Positions 44,751 through 54,332 of a DNA stretch of 64,000 bases are shown here, one piece after another. Numbering within the stretch: the stretch's first letter is position 1; each line of letters opens with the position of its first letter. The stretch lies in the NCBI GenBank assembly GCA_965215945.1, contig CBDCFC010000025.1:124001-188000 (forward strand). The letters are read 5' to 3'. The stretch comes from JAHEKD01 sp965215945. GTDB taxonomy: Bacteria > Pseudomonadota > Gammaproteobacteria > Arenicellales > JAHEKD01. The translations under genes were made by a program, and so were the position numbers. Below the pieces are notes generated by a model, which searched no databases, was not told the origin of the DNA, and saw nothing but the letters and a program-made list of their open reading frames with translations.

Positions 44751-46688
44751 ATGATAATTGAGTTTACACTGAGTGTTTTAGTTTATCTGGAACTATTGCT
44801 TATATCTTCTTGTTTTTATCTATTCCTTAGACAAAGAAATTGGCCTGTCAGTGCATCTATTGGTTGCGGTTTGTTTCTCATGACCATGCTGGTATCATTT
44901 TCTTTGCGTTTAATCATTGCGCTCAACATTTTCCCATACGTTTACCTGCTAGACGTTTTATTTATAATTATTTCGGTACTTTACCTTAATCACAATAGGT
45001 TACTAATTGGCTCAGAGAGTAAAAAAATAGTTACCACTATAAAGCCATTAAACTACACCAGCTATTTAGCTTATTTCGCACTATTCTATTTGTTACTGTT
45101 GGCATTACTTACCCCTATTTATAATGGTGATGCGAGAATTTATCATCTTTCCCGAGTTTTTCTTTTTATTCAAGAAAATAGTCTATTTGTAACCAACGTT
45201 TCTAATCCGCAGCAATCATTTTTTCCAACTGGTTACGATATATTACAATTAATGTTTTTGCGTTTCCCAAGTGATTGGGGATTATCATTTTTTAATTTGA
45301 TTTCTTATGTTGCAATAATCTCAACTAGTTACTCCTTGGCAAGTTTTGTGCTTAATCATCGACTAGCAGTGTTATCCACCTTGTTAGTTGCGTCTGCGCC
45401 GATCATCCTTCTAAATGCAACAACTGTTAAGCCAGAATTACTTCTTGTATTAACAGCTTCTGTAGCTATGTATGTGGCATTTAAGGTTTATCAGGCCCGA
45501 AACGATTTTGATATTTTAGTACTTGGGCTTACTTTGGCATTTGGTCTCAGTGTAAAAACTACGTTCATTTTTTTCATCTTATTATTTCTATTGTTTATGG
45601 TCGTGCCGATTTTAAGAACAGAATCTGTTAAATATTGGTGTGTTTTCTTTAAAACTCATTGGGTGTCAATTTTTCTTCTTTTACCTGTATTAATTTTCTT
45701 GTCGGATATCTGGATTATTTTTTATAACAAATACTACTGGGGTTCATATGGGGGTCCTGAAGTATTTACTCAGAATTTTGTAAACAAGAATGGAATTTCG
45801 GGTTTTTTTGTGAATTTATCCAGATATCTTTTGGAAAGTATTGAATTACCAGAGGTTATTAATGTTTTGTGCAATAGAATATTTGGAATAAGGTTAAGCG
45901 ACATCGTTTTGAATGCTTATCAAAGCTTAATTCCCCAGCAACTTGAAATGGCTGCCTTAACACCTTGGTACAAATATTTTATTTCATGGCGAACAAACGA
46001 ATTTCACAGTTGGTATGGGATTTTTGGTGTGCTTATCCTCTTTAGTTCTGTATTTTCTATTCTGCAAAGTCAAAACATTTTAATAACTCGTCTTGGCTTA
46101 ATTGGTATCGGTTTCTTTTTTGTTTTTTCGTATTCGATTAACTGGATGCCTTGGAATGGAAGGTTGCTAATGATAACTTTTGTTTTACTCACGCCATGCT
46201 TTGTTTTCGTTTTAAAAAATCGATTGCAAAATCATGGCTGGCTATACAAAACTTTAACTTTTATTGCCATGGTTATTCTTGCCTATACATTAGTTTTTAA
46301 TGAGACCAAGCCAGCAATAGTCAATATTAATTCCAGTAGTAAAAGTCCGATAACAATACGATCCATCTGGTCACCTTCTGATATTGCGAGAAAATTTTAC
46401 CCTAGTCCACCTAATTTTGAAGAGCAAATCGATAAAGTAGCTAACGGGTCAAAAGTGTCATTGATTTGCAAAAATCACGGGTGTCCAATTTATTATATAA
46501 TGAGCAGAAGAAGAGATTTGAACTATAAATTGCATTGGAATCAAGAATTGATGGATTCAAACATATTTAATAATAGTGATTATATTATTTGTCTGCAAAA
46601 AACATGTGACGAGTTGCTAGATGCAACATTCATAGAAAACAATAGCAAATTAAGTGATACAATTATAGCTTTGAAAGCTAACCTGTAA
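44751..46688 (+). CDS. polytopic membrane glycosyltransferase-like protein (GT-C type)
   Basis: A 645-residue protein with about 12 hydrophobic segments and a C-terminal soluble tail of about 120 residues. The first extracytoplasmic loop contains NGDARIYHLSRVFLFIQENSLF, with D-A-R and paired acidic/aromatic residues typical of GT39/GT83-like (ArnT-like) transferases using polyprenyl-phosphate sugars. The match is by architecture, not a firm domain motif. It follows the DPM1-like gene, and its last 11 bases overlap the convergent phosphatase-fold gene. Confidence 0.6.
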   Translation: MIIEFTLSVLVYLELLLISSCFYLFLRQRNWPVSASIGCGLFLMTMLVSFSLRLIIALNIFPYVYLLDVLFIIISVLYLNHNRLLIGSESKKIVTTIKPLNYTSYLAYFALFYLLLLALLTPIYNGDARIYHLSRVFLFIQENSLFVTNVSNPQQSFFPTGYDILQLMFLRFPSDWGLSFFNLISYVAIISTSYSLASFVLNHRLAVLSTLLVASAPIILLNATTVKPELLLVLTASVAMYVAFKVYQARNDFDILVLGLTLAFGLSVKTTFIFFILLFLLFMVVPILRTESVKYWCVFFKTHWVSIFLLLPVLIFLSDIWIIFYNKYYWGSYGGPEVFTQNFVNKNGISGFFVNLSRYLLESIELPEVINVLCNRIFGIRLSDIVLNAYQSLIPQQLEMAALTPWYKYFISWRTNEFHSWYGIFGVLILFSSVFSILQSQNILITRLGLIGIGFFFVFSYSINWMPWNGRLLMITFVLLTPCFVFVLKNRLQNHGWLYKTLTFIAMVILAYTLVFNETKPAIVNINSSSKSPITIRSIWSPSDIARKFYPSPPNFEEQIDKVANGSKVSLICKNHGCPIYYIMSRRRDLNYKLHWNQELMDSNIFNNSDYIICLQKTCDELLDATFIENNSKLSDTIIALKANL

Positions 46689-48285
46689 TCGACATTAAAT
46701 TATTTTTTGAACATACGGGATTATTTGGAAATAAATTTTCTCTAATTATCAAAGATATAAGAGATGCTCTTTCACGTTTATTCAAAAATGCATGTTGTAG
46801 AAATTCTAGTAATGATATAGTGCAGTCAAGAAGGCCAGGTTCGTTATTCTGATCTTTAAAAGCTAGTAATGTTGGATATAGATCTAGTAGATTTTGCTTA
46901 TTTAATAATTCAAAATTACTTTTGAGGCCATCATTAATATGCTTAGTGCTTATTCTAGAAGAATGATCTCCATGGATAATAATAGACGCATCTGGATAAT
47001 GTTTGAATATATCAGTTAATAATGCGTCTAGCTTCTTTATAAAACATTTGTATTGCGAGTAATAAGCCTGATAAGCTTTTTCTCTTTGCTGAGAGCTTAT
47101 TCTGATCAAGTTGTTATCTTTGCTTGACTTTGAAAAAGGGCCAATATCTCCCCATTCATCAAAATTCGGCTTAGTTTTACATTCACCTGTTTGAAAAAAA
47201 TCATGGTGTGGATATAAAAAATGTACGAAGTAATATTGGTTTCCTCCACTGTCCAGTTGATATTGTTTGATAAGTGCTTCAGTTGTAGATTTTTCTGCTA
47301 GAGATCCTAGGTGTATTGGAATTCGACTAGTGAATCCTAAAGATTTTGGAACTGCCGACAATTGATTAATGTCGAGTTGTTTTAATGCATAGGGTGCAAC
47401 CAAAGCTAATTTGTCTAAGTCATTATCTATGAAATAGGAAAGCGAGTGTATCGGATAAGAATAGCAATTTCTGACAATTGCCTTCATTGAAGAGCAAAAA
47501 TCCAAATAAGAACTTTGGAAAACATTGATTTGATATCCGTGCTTATGAATCGTCTCAAAAAGTGCGTTAGATTCAAAAGAAAACGAAGGATATTCCTGTA
47601 CCGCATTATATTTGTCCGCTAAATTTACCACATGGCTTAATGAATTTTGAGTCCACATGCTTGAGCTATAGGCATTTTTGATAATAGTTAGACTATGTTT
47701 AGTTAAGACTCTGATTAATTCATCTTTAGTAGTGATAGCTGTGGAGGACTCTTTACTAAAAGCTGAAATTCCCATCGCTTCATCAAATATCAAATGGAAA
47801 AAGGGGCTAGACTTCTGACTTGACTCTTTTGGTGTTTTAACAAAATCGTTCTTAAATAGATAATCGGGATATACTTTCTCAGCAATAATAATAAAACTGC
47901 TTAAGATAATAGATACAGTAGAAATTATTATTATCGAGTTAATTTTATCGCGTAACAGGATGACAGTAGGAATAGCGATAAAGCTAGATTGAAGAAATGT
48001 CAAATTTGATGTTCTAGAAATTAAGAATGTGACTCCAAGTATGAAAACTATACATCTAAGTGTAACAAACAAAAAAGGTCTTAAAGACGCTAACTTGAGT
48101 AGCAAACCAGAAAGAAAGCTGATTATTAAAAATGTGAGTGTAAATATTATAAATACATTGCTGAGCAATGGATAATTATGGCTTTTAAAGAGTAATATAA
48201 TATGAGTTATGATTAATAAGAAAAAAGCTAGAACATCAATCAAATTCTCTTTAGACGATTTCAGATAATTATTAAAAACTGACAT
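46678..48285 (-). CDS. membrane-bound alkaline phosphatase/sulfatase-fold enzyme
   Basis: A 535-residue protein. Residues 15-165 form about five membrane helices; the remainder is an extracytoplasmic hydrolase-like domain: FFHLIFDEAMG near 170 supplies the first metal Asp, TIIKNAYSSSMWTQNSL the possible nucleophile region, YYFVHFLYPHHDFFQTG near 340, and SIIIHGDHSSRI near 430 the second metal site. This resembles the sulfatase/phosphoethanolamine or phosphoglycerol transferase superfamily, which decorates surface glycans. It is the last gene of a minus-strand run starting at 49960. Confidence 0.75.
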   Translation of the reverse strand: MSVFNNYLKSSKENLIDVLAFFLLIITHIILLFKSHNYPLLSNVFIIFTLTFLIISFLSGLLLKLASLRPFLFVTLRCIVFILGVTFLISRTSNLTFLQSSFIAIPTVILLRDKINSIIIISTVSIILSSFIIIAEKVYPDYLFKNDFVKTPKESSQKSSPFFHLIFDEAMGISAFSKESSTAITTKDELIRVLTKHSLTIIKNAYSSSMWTQNSLSHVVNLADKYNAVQEYPSFSFESNALFETIHKHGYQINVFQSSYLDFCSSMKAIVRNCYSYPIHSLSYFIDNDLDKLALVAPYALKQLDINQLSAVPKSLGFTSRIPIHLGSLAEKSTTEALIKQYQLDSGGNQYYFVHFLYPHHDFFQTGECKTKPNFDEWGDIGPFSKSSKDNNLIRISSQQREKAYQAYYSQYKCFIKKLDALLTDIFKHYPDASIIIHGDHSSRISTKHINDGLKSNFELLNKQNLLDLYPTLLAFKDQNNEPGLLDCTISLLEFLQHAFLNKRERASLISLIIRENLFPNNPVCSKNNLMSITG

Positions 48286-48310
48286 TATTCTTAAGCTATT
48301 GTCTTAGCAC

Positions 48311-49702
48311 TTACTTTATAAAACTATAAAGGGTTCTTCCGTCCTTTGTAATAATTTTTGATTTAAATGAACTGGTCTTTGAAGTAAGAATTCGTTCAAA
48401 ATTTTTTTTATTATACTCATCAAAAATATCCTCTCTGATGGCTAATAGTTTTTGTACAGTAGGATCATTCTTGTTAACAAATTCAATAATTCCCTTAGGT
48501 GCAATACTTACTAACCATTCGACAACCTCATCCAATTGAATATTTTTTGCAATAACTAAATGGTGAATAAAGGCTAAAGCTATTACGAAATCACCGTGGA
48601 GGCGTTTCGAAAGCGAAAGGCGCTCCAAATTATTCCAGCCCAAATCTGGGCTTGGATTAGTCAAATCCATTTGCAACCCTAGAAAATCATGATTTGTGTC
48701 TTGAAAATTAATATATGCTTGATTGATAGCATTAAAGTCGAAGTCTAAACCAATAACTGTATTGACCCCCGCATTAAAGGCTGTTTGTGAAAAATTCCCT
48801 GTATTACATCCAATATCTACAACAAGATGGACATCAGCTCTTTTCACGTTTTGGTAAATAAATTCATGCTTAGCCTTGGTTTCTTGGTCAGTGTAGGTAT
48901 TTGTGAAACTGTAATCAGACCAGGTTGTTTTTTGAGTGTTATGAAATTCTAACTTTGTTATCCATTTTTTTAGATCTAGGAGAATTGAAGTAAATTTAGA
49001 TTTACTTAGAGTTTTTTCTTTCAAATGACCCTTGAGTTTTTCAGATGATTGGTTGAGATTTTTAACCTGGAAATATTCGGGTAGGAATATGTAAAGCAGA
49101 TGACGAAGCGAAAGTTTTTTGTGGATAGGAAGTAACTTAATGAAATCTGAGGTGGATATTCCATCAAAAGATCCACGATACCAAGGATTGTGATTAATGC
49201 CTAACTTTGCACCCAGTAACAATGGTATCAGGAATTGTTCGGTAAATTGTTTTTGTCCTACCCAAAATTCTCCAGCGTTGTATTTTTTTATGGATAAAAA
49301 ATCGATAAAAATCGGTTTTCTATTTACAAATTGAACATTATATGCACTGGCGTCTTTTAAAGTGAAATCATGTTCCAGCAGTAACAAATGAAAATCGAGG
49401 TGAAAGATTGCCGCTGACTTTAATAACTCAAACGACCACTCATAGGGATATGAAATAAAGGGAATTTTTTCATGTTTCAATAAATATTCAGCATTAAGAT
49501 TGTGCTCACCAATATCGACTTCAGAAGTAGGAATTAACCAAGACTGCTGGATTAAAAGCTCTAAGATACTTTGTTTTAAGGCTACATAATCTTCTGCTCC
49601 CAATTTAGTGACAGTACGATAAATTTCTTCGTCATAATGAAAAACATGCCCGGCTGGATCTCTGTATGAGCTAGGGTCACGTTGAAAACCTGAACCCTTC
49701 AT
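48311..49702 (-). CDS. SAM-dependent methyltransferase (NoeA-like, two-domain)
   Basis: A 463-residue protein. The N-terminal 260 residues (SSYRDPAGHVFHYDEEIYRTV, and DFTLKDASAYNVQFVNRKPIFIDFLS, kinase-like in shape) resemble the NoeA-type nodulation proteins. The C-terminal domain has the SAM motif VDIGCNTGNFSQTAFNAG near 290 and FVIALAFIHHLVIAKNI near 375. NoeA-like proteins are associated with surface polysaccharide or Nod-factor modification. It lies 25 bases upstream of the phosphatase-fold gene and 30 after the YLDPGTG protein. Confidence 0.72.
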   Translation of the reverse strand: MKGSGFQRDPSSYRDPAGHVFHYDEEIYRTVTKLGAEDYVALKQSILELLIQQSWLIPTSEVDIGEHNLNAEYLLKHEKIPFISYPYEWSFELLKSAAIFHLDFHLLLLEHDFTLKDASAYNVQFVNRKPIFIDFLSIKKYNAGEFWVGQKQFTEQFLIPLLLGAKLGINHNPWYRGSFDGISTSDFIKLLPIHKKLSLRHLLYIFLPEYFQVKNLNQSSEKLKGHLKEKTLSKSKFTSILLDLKKWITKLEFHNTQKTTWSDYSFTNTYTDQETKAKHEFIYQNVKRADVHLVVDIGCNTGNFSQTAFNAGVNTVIGLDFDFNAINQAYINFQDTNHDFLGLQMDLTNPSPDLGWNNLERLSLSKRLHGDFVIALAFIHHLVIAKNIQLDEVVEWLVSIAPKGIIEFVNKNDPTVQKLLAIREDIFDEYNKKNFERILTSKTSSFKSKIITKDGRTLYSFIK

Positions 49703-49732
49703 TAAGTATTCAAGGGTCCTGCAGGAACTTTC

Positions 49733-49960
49733 TTACTCTTTTGTTTCGCTAAGGTCATTATCTTGTTCATTATCCTTCCCTTTATCGAAAAAACTTTTGA
49801 TCTTACTCCAATAAAGACCAGCTGCAGCACTGGCGGCTGCAATTCCGCCGACTATAGCCTGAACTATCATTGTCCCAGTTCCTGGATCAAGATATGCATA
49901 GGCTTGGGATGTGTCTAAAAACAGATAAAATAAAAATGAAGCGAACAGTTTTGCAAACAT
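49733..49960 (-). CDS. small membrane protein with YLDPGTG motif
   Basis: A 75-residue protein with a signal-like N-terminus (MFAKLFASFLFYLFLDTSQAYA), then YLDPGTGTMIVQAIVGGIAAASAAAGLYW, a second helix and an acidic tail. The YLDPGTGS-type small protein is a recurring conserved partner of the phosphatase-fold and NoeA-like genes of surface-glycan loci; its role is unknown. I chose the ATG at 49960; the longer frame to 50263 runs antisense into the next gene. Confidence 0.7.
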   Translation of the reverse strand: MFAKLFASFLFYLFLDTSQAYAYLDPGTGTMIVQAIVGGIAAASAAAGLYWSKIKSFFDKGKDNEQDNDLSETKE

Positions 49961-50108
49961 AGCAGGATGATTTATACTTAAAATTTGGTTAAATTCAATT
50001 GTGACACAATTGTTTTTTTCATACAAACAGATTCGGAGTCTTGATCGACTCGTCCAATGTAATACCTTGATGAAGTAACTCTTTAAACAATAATAGAAGT
50101 ATGTAGCT

Positions 50109-50615
50109 ATGACAACAAAAGCAGATTTTTCAGACGAGCAATGGCAATTAATTCTAGATGTGCCGATTATGGTAGGTATGGGCGTGATGATTGCCGGTAA
50201 AAGTGGTTTGGGAACCATGAAGGAATCTTTCGCTTTGACTAAGGAAATGATTGATGCGGTCAAAGGGCATGCAGATAATGAGCTTATTCAATCAGTAGTT
50301 AATGCGAGATTAAAAGACAAAGAAAAATCTACCGCTGAGACCTTAACCAACAATCCCTACACAGGCCAGGGCCGTGAAGGCTTAGTCGATGCCGCAGTTG
50401 AAAAGTGTGAACAGGTTTGTGCTGTATTAGCTGAAAAGTGCACCGATCAGGAAGCACAGGAATTCAAGCAATGGGCCATGCACATTGGCGAAAAAGTAGC
50501 CATGGCCGCGTCCGAAGGTGGATTCCTAGGATTTGGCGGTGAACAAGTCAGTGTTGAGGAAAAACAGGCCCTAGCTAAGATTTCACAAGCGCTGGGTGTT
50601 GAGGCTTTTTCTTAA
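50109..50615 (+). CDS. conserved-looking hypothetical protein
   Basis: A 168-residue soluble protein, rich in helix-forming residues, with no family I can name. Visible features are SDEQWQLILDVPIMVGMGVMIAGKSGLGTMKES (a hydrophobic, glycine-containing segment), a central KCEQVCAVLAEKC cysteine cluster and a tail with FKQWAMHIGEKVAMAASEGGFLGFGGEQVS. Codon use and ATG start with nearby purines look like a real gene. It converges on the PLP enzyme gene with a nine-base gap. Confidence 0.65.
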   Translation: MTTKADFSDEQWQLILDVPIMVGMGVMIAGKSGLGTMKESFALTKEMIDAVKGHADNELIQSVVNARLKDKEKSTAETLTNNPYTGQGREGLVDAAVEKCEQVCAVLAEKCTDQEAQEFKQWAMHIGEKVAMAASEGGFLGFGGEQVSVEEKQALAKISQALGVEAFS

Positions 50616-50623
50616 TCAGTGAT

Positions 50624-51709
50624 TTAATCGGTTAACACGGCAGCTAAATCACCAGACTCAAGTGCCATTAATTTGTTCTGGTAAGGCTTAGGGTCAAGGT
50701 TATTATCCTCTAGCCATCGTTGGTTATAATAGGTATCCAGATAACGCTCACCTGAATCACAAATCATGGTGATGATGCTGCCACACAGAGATTGTTGCTG
50801 CATTTCACAAGCAATTTTCAACGTTGCATAAAGATTTGTACCTGTACTGCCGCCGCATTTTCGTTTTAGTCTTGATTCCAATAAATTGAGGCACGCAATA
50901 GTCGCTGCATCGGGGATTTTTTCCATCCGGTCTATAATGTCAGGCAAGAATGAAGGCTCGACTCTTGGTCGGCCAATACCTTCAATTCGTGAACCGCGGT
51001 CCAAAGTAAGTGATTTATCTCTGCTCTGGTAGTAATCATAAAATACTGAGTTTTCCGGATCGGCAACACAGAGTTTTGTATTGTATTGTTGATAACGTGT
51101 ATATCGCCCGATTGTTGCGCTGGTGCCGCCCGTTCCAGCACTCATTACTATCCACTCAGGAATAGGATGAGGCTCTTTTGCCATTTGTCCAAAAATTGAC
51201 TCGGCGATGTTGTTATTGCCACGCCAGTCAGTGGCACGCTCAGCAAAGGTAAATTGATCAAGGTAATGGCCGTTTAATTCCCTGGATAAATCCTCTGCAA
51301 CCTGATACACCTCACCCGAAGAATTAACAAAATGACACTCGCCTCCATAGAATTTAATTTTATCGATTTTTTCACATGATGTACTTTTAGGCATTACCGC
51401 AATAAACTTAACACCAATTAATGCAGCAAAATAAGCTTCAGAAACTGCCGTGCTGCCGGATGAGGACTCAACAACTGTTGTGTTCTCATCAATCCAACCA
51501 TTGCAAAGTGCGTATAAAAACAATGATCGGGCCAAACGGTGTTTAAGGCTGCCGGTTGGATGAGTTGATTCATCCTTTAGGTAAATATCGACACAATCAA
51601 ATACTGGCCAATCCAGCTTAATTAAATGCGTGTCGGCCGAACGGCGAAAATCCGCTTCGATTTTTTCAATGGCCTGGTTAACCCAACGGCGTGTGGAGGT
51701 ATTATTCAA
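50624..51709 (-). CDS. PLP-dependent cysteine synthase/desulfhydrase-like protein
   Basis: A 361-residue fold-type II PLP enzyme. The PLP lysine lies in THPTGSLKHRLAR near residue 54, followed by VVESSSGSTAVSEAYFA near 85 and the phosphate-binding GTGGTSATIGRY near 190. The later RKCGGSTGTNLYATLKIA motif completes the pattern. It is related to CysK/CBS, closest by eye to the Cds1-like group that removes sulfide from cysteine. The substrate cannot be fixed from sequence. The SLK rather than SVK/SFK context is the main deviation from CysK. Confidence 0.78.
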   Translation of the reverse strand: MNNTSTRRWVNQAIEKIEADFRRSADTHLIKLDWPVFDCVDIYLKDESTHPTGSLKHRLARSLFLYALCNGWIDENTTVVESSSGSTAVSEAYFAALIGVKFIAVMPKSTSCEKIDKIKFYGGECHFVNSSGEVYQVAEDLSRELNGHYLDQFTFAERATDWRGNNNIAESIFGQMAKEPHPIPEWIVMSAGTGGTSATIGRYTRYQQYNTKLCVADPENSVFYDYYQSRDKSLTLDRGSRIEGIGRPRVEPSFLPDIIDRMEKIPDAATIACLNLLESRLKRKCGGSTGTNLYATLKIACEMQQQSLCGSIITMICDSGERYLDTYYNQRWLEDNNLDPKPYQNKLMALESGDLAAVLTD

Positions 51710-51751
51710 TAAAATTTACCCGCATGCTTATCAGCCGACGATTATAGCGAA

Positions 51752-53542
51752 CTAGCTGTTCGAATTGGTTAGATGATTTGAATGCTGTTGCCTGTGCCAC
51801 AGCGTGGCGTAATGACTCTGTTGTTGTAAAAGCTTTTCATGCGTTCCTGTTTCAACTACTCTGCCTTTATCCAGGACGACAATTTGATCCGCATCCATGA
51901 TGGTTGATAGCCGATGGGCGATGACTAATGTGGTTCTATGTTTCGCTATAGCATTGAGTGCGGATTGAATCGCTTCTTCGGATTTAGAGTCCAATGCGGA
52001 AGTGGCCTCATCGAGTAATAATATTGGAGGATCTTTTAATATGGTTCGGGCAATTGCCAGGCGTTGTTTTTCACCGCCGGATAATTTCAAGCCACGCTCT
52101 CCAACTTCGGTTTGATAGTCCTCCGGTAAAGACTCAATAAAACCATGTAGATAAGCTAATTTTGCAGCCTGGCGAATTTCTTGATTGCCAGCGTCGGGTT
52201 TACCATAACGTATATTGTATTCAATGGTGTCGTTGAAAAGGACGGTATCCTGCGGTACAACGCCAATATTTTTACGCAAACTTTCCAGTGTCATTTCACG
52301 AATATCCTGTCCATCAATTAGAATCTTTCCTGAGGTGACTTCGTAAAATCTGAAGACTAATCGAGCAATAGTAGATTTACCCGCACCACTGTGCCCGACA
52401 ATTGCTATTTTTTGGCCACCGGGCACATTAAAACTGACTCTGTCTAGGATTAAGCGCTCAGGTTTGTAAGCAAAACTGACTTGTTCGAATTTGATATCTG
52501 CTTTGCTGATTTCAAGTGGCTTTGCACCGGGTTTGTCCACAATTTCTTTCTCAACTTCAAGTAAAGAAAACATACGGCTGATGTCAACCAATGAATTTTG
52601 CAATGTTCTAAATACATAACCCAGGAAATTTAGTGGCACGTAAAGCTGCAATAAAAATGCATTAACCAGCACAAAATCACCCAGTGTCATCTTTCCGTCG
52701 ACAACATTTTGTCCTGCCATAACCATAAGCAAAGTTAAGCCAATAGCGATGATGGTCGCTTGACCAACGTTTAAAATGGCCAGGGAAAATTCGCTTTTAT
52801 AGGTCGCATCCTGCCAGTTCTTAAGATTTTCATCGTAGCGATGGATTTCTAATTTTTCGTTGTTAAAATATTTGACAGTTTCATAATTAATCAATGCGTC
52901 AACGGCGGTCGTGTTGGCACTGGATTCTGTCTCATTCATGCGTTTGCGAAACTTCAGCCGCCAGTTCGAAATTGAGTAGGTGTAAACACCATAAGAAATA
53001 ATGGTTAACAATGTGACGATAACAAATCGTGGTTCATAACGGACGAACAAAATAATGCAAACAACACTGAGCTCAAACAAGGTTGGGAAAACGCTGAATA
53101 TTAAAATTCGTAATAACTCATTGATTGCACGACTGCCTCGATCAATATCTCGCGATAATCCGCCGGTTTTACGCTCAAGGTGATAACCTAATGATAAATG
53201 CTGTAGGTGTTCGAATACTTTTAGAGTGATATTTCGAATTGATCTGAGTGCGGCTTTTGCAAAAACAAGATCACGCAACTGATTGAACAATGAATTTGCA
53301 AACCTCAGGCCACCATAGACCAGCAATAAAAGCAACGGTAATTGAATAACTAATTGATCGTTTGACGGTTTTTCCAGTTGATCGACAATGTCCTTTAACA
53401 CTAGCGGAACAGCAATGGTGGCCAGCTTTGCTAATATCATTAAAACTAATGCAAAGCCGATTCGCCACCGGTAGTCCCAAAGATGAGTTAGTAGTGATTT
53501 AACCGTATCCCACGGCGCATAAAAAGATTCAGCTCGATTCAT
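51752..53542 (-). CDS. ABC exporter, Atm1/HMT1-like half-transporter
   Basis: A 596-residue half-transporter: membrane domain at residues 25-310 (six helices, starting RWRIGFALVLMILAKLATIAVPLVLKDIVDQLE) and ATPase domain from 345. Walker A is GHSGAGKSTIARLVF near 380, the signature LSGGEKQRLAIARTIL near 487 and Walker B LLLDEATSALD near 510. The VFLNDTIEYNIRYG-type segment (VLFNDTIEYNIRYG) and the NYETVKYFNNE motif are typical of Atm1/HMT1, which exports glutathione-linked sulfur or metal conjugates. The glutathione-site residues were not checked. Confidence 0.85.
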   Translation of the reverse strand: MNRAESFYAPWDTVKSLLTHLWDYRWRIGFALVLMILAKLATIAVPLVLKDIVDQLEKPSNDQLVIQLPLLLLLVYGGLRFANSLFNQLRDLVFAKAALRSIRNITLKVFEHLQHLSLGYHLERKTGGLSRDIDRGSRAINELLRILIFSVFPTLFELSVVCIILFVRYEPRFVIVTLLTIISYGVYTYSISNWRLKFRKRMNETESSANTTAVDALINYETVKYFNNEKLEIHRYDENLKNWQDATYKSEFSLAILNVGQATIIAIGLTLLMVMAGQNVVDGKMTLGDFVLVNAFLLQLYVPLNFLGYVFRTLQNSLVDISRMFSLLEVEKEIVDKPGAKPLEISKADIKFEQVSFAYKPERLILDRVSFNVPGGQKIAIVGHSGAGKSTIARLVFRFYEVTSGKILIDGQDIREMTLESLRKNIGVVPQDTVLFNDTIEYNIRYGKPDAGNQEIRQAAKLAYLHGFIESLPEDYQTEVGERGLKLSGGEKQRLAIARTILKDPPILLLDEATSALDSKSEEAIQSALNAIAKHRTTLVIAHRLSTIMDADQIVVLDKGRVVETGTHEKLLQQQSHYATLWHRQQHSNHLTNSNS

Positions 53543-53683
53543 TGGTATAATATGGCGCCGGCAGCATTTATAAACAAGCGAGAATAGTTACTTCAGTACA
53601 AAACTATAAGGTAATCTAATCATGCTATTATGCAAATAGAACCGATTGCAAATCTTGCTTTGCGATGCAAAAAACAAGCAATG

Positions 53684-54328
53684 TTAAAAATTAGATGATA
53701 ATTTTGAGGATAATCTTATTTTAGTGAGTTTTTTCTTGCGGTGAACAATAATCCGGTAGACTAATAAAACAGTTAAAATCAATGCATAGATTGCCGGTTC
53801 TGTATAATCTGCCTTAACCAACCAGATAAAGTGAGTGACAGCGGCAATGCCGATTAAATAAACTATTTTATGTAACTTTTGCCAACGTTTACCTCCAAGT
53901 CGCTTCACCCAGCCGTTGGTTGAAGTGATTGCTAATGGAATCATTAGTACAAGAGCCAGCATGCCTGCCAAAACATACTTTCTTTCAAGAATATCTTTGA
54001 GAATTTCACTCCAGTCAAAGAACTGGTCAAAAACGATATAGACTAACAAATGGCAAAAAGCATAGAAAAAAGCATATAAACCAAGCATACGCCTTAACTT
54101 AATTAGATCTGGAAAATTAAATAGTCGCCTAAATGGTGTAACGGCTAATGTTAGCAACAAAAATCGTAATGCCCATTGACCTGTCACCTCGGTCATGGTT
54201 TCTACCGGGTCGCCAGTAATCGAATTTGTCACAACGTTATAAATTAATATTGCAAAAGGTGATAAGCAAAACGCAAAGACAATAGCTTTAGCCCAGCGAA
54301 GCGACGCTGCCGACAATGGTTGAATCAT
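53684..54328 (-). CDS. msrQ: MsrQ heme-binding membrane subunit
   Basis: A 214-residue protein with six membrane helices of the ferric-reductase-like fold. It shows TEVTGQWALRFLLLTLAVTPFRRL, LGLYAFFYAFCHLLVYIVFDQ with conserved His, KRLGGKRWQKLHKIVYLIGIAAVTHFIW and a final IVHRKKK region, all MsrQ (YedZ) signatures. It passes electrons from the quinone pool to MsrP. It starts four bases after the msrP stop, forming the usual msrPQ operon. Confidence 0.93.
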   Translation of the reverse strand: MIQPLSAASLRWAKAIVFAFCLSPFAILIYNVVTNSITGDPVETMTEVTGQWALRFLLLTLAVTPFRRLFNFPDLIKLRRMLGLYAFFYAFCHLLVYIVFDQFFDWSEILKDILERKYVLAGMLALVLMIPLAITSTNGWVKRLGGKRWQKLHKIVYLIGIAAVTHFIWLVKADYTEPAIYALILTVLLVYRIIVHRKKKLTKIRLSSKLSSNF

Positions 54329-54332
54329 AAAC

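Noticed and set aside
49961..50263. N-terminal extension of the YLDPGTG protein
   Set aside because: It lies antisense to the start of the next gene and lacks family features; the internal ATG at 49960 yields a proper signal-like start.
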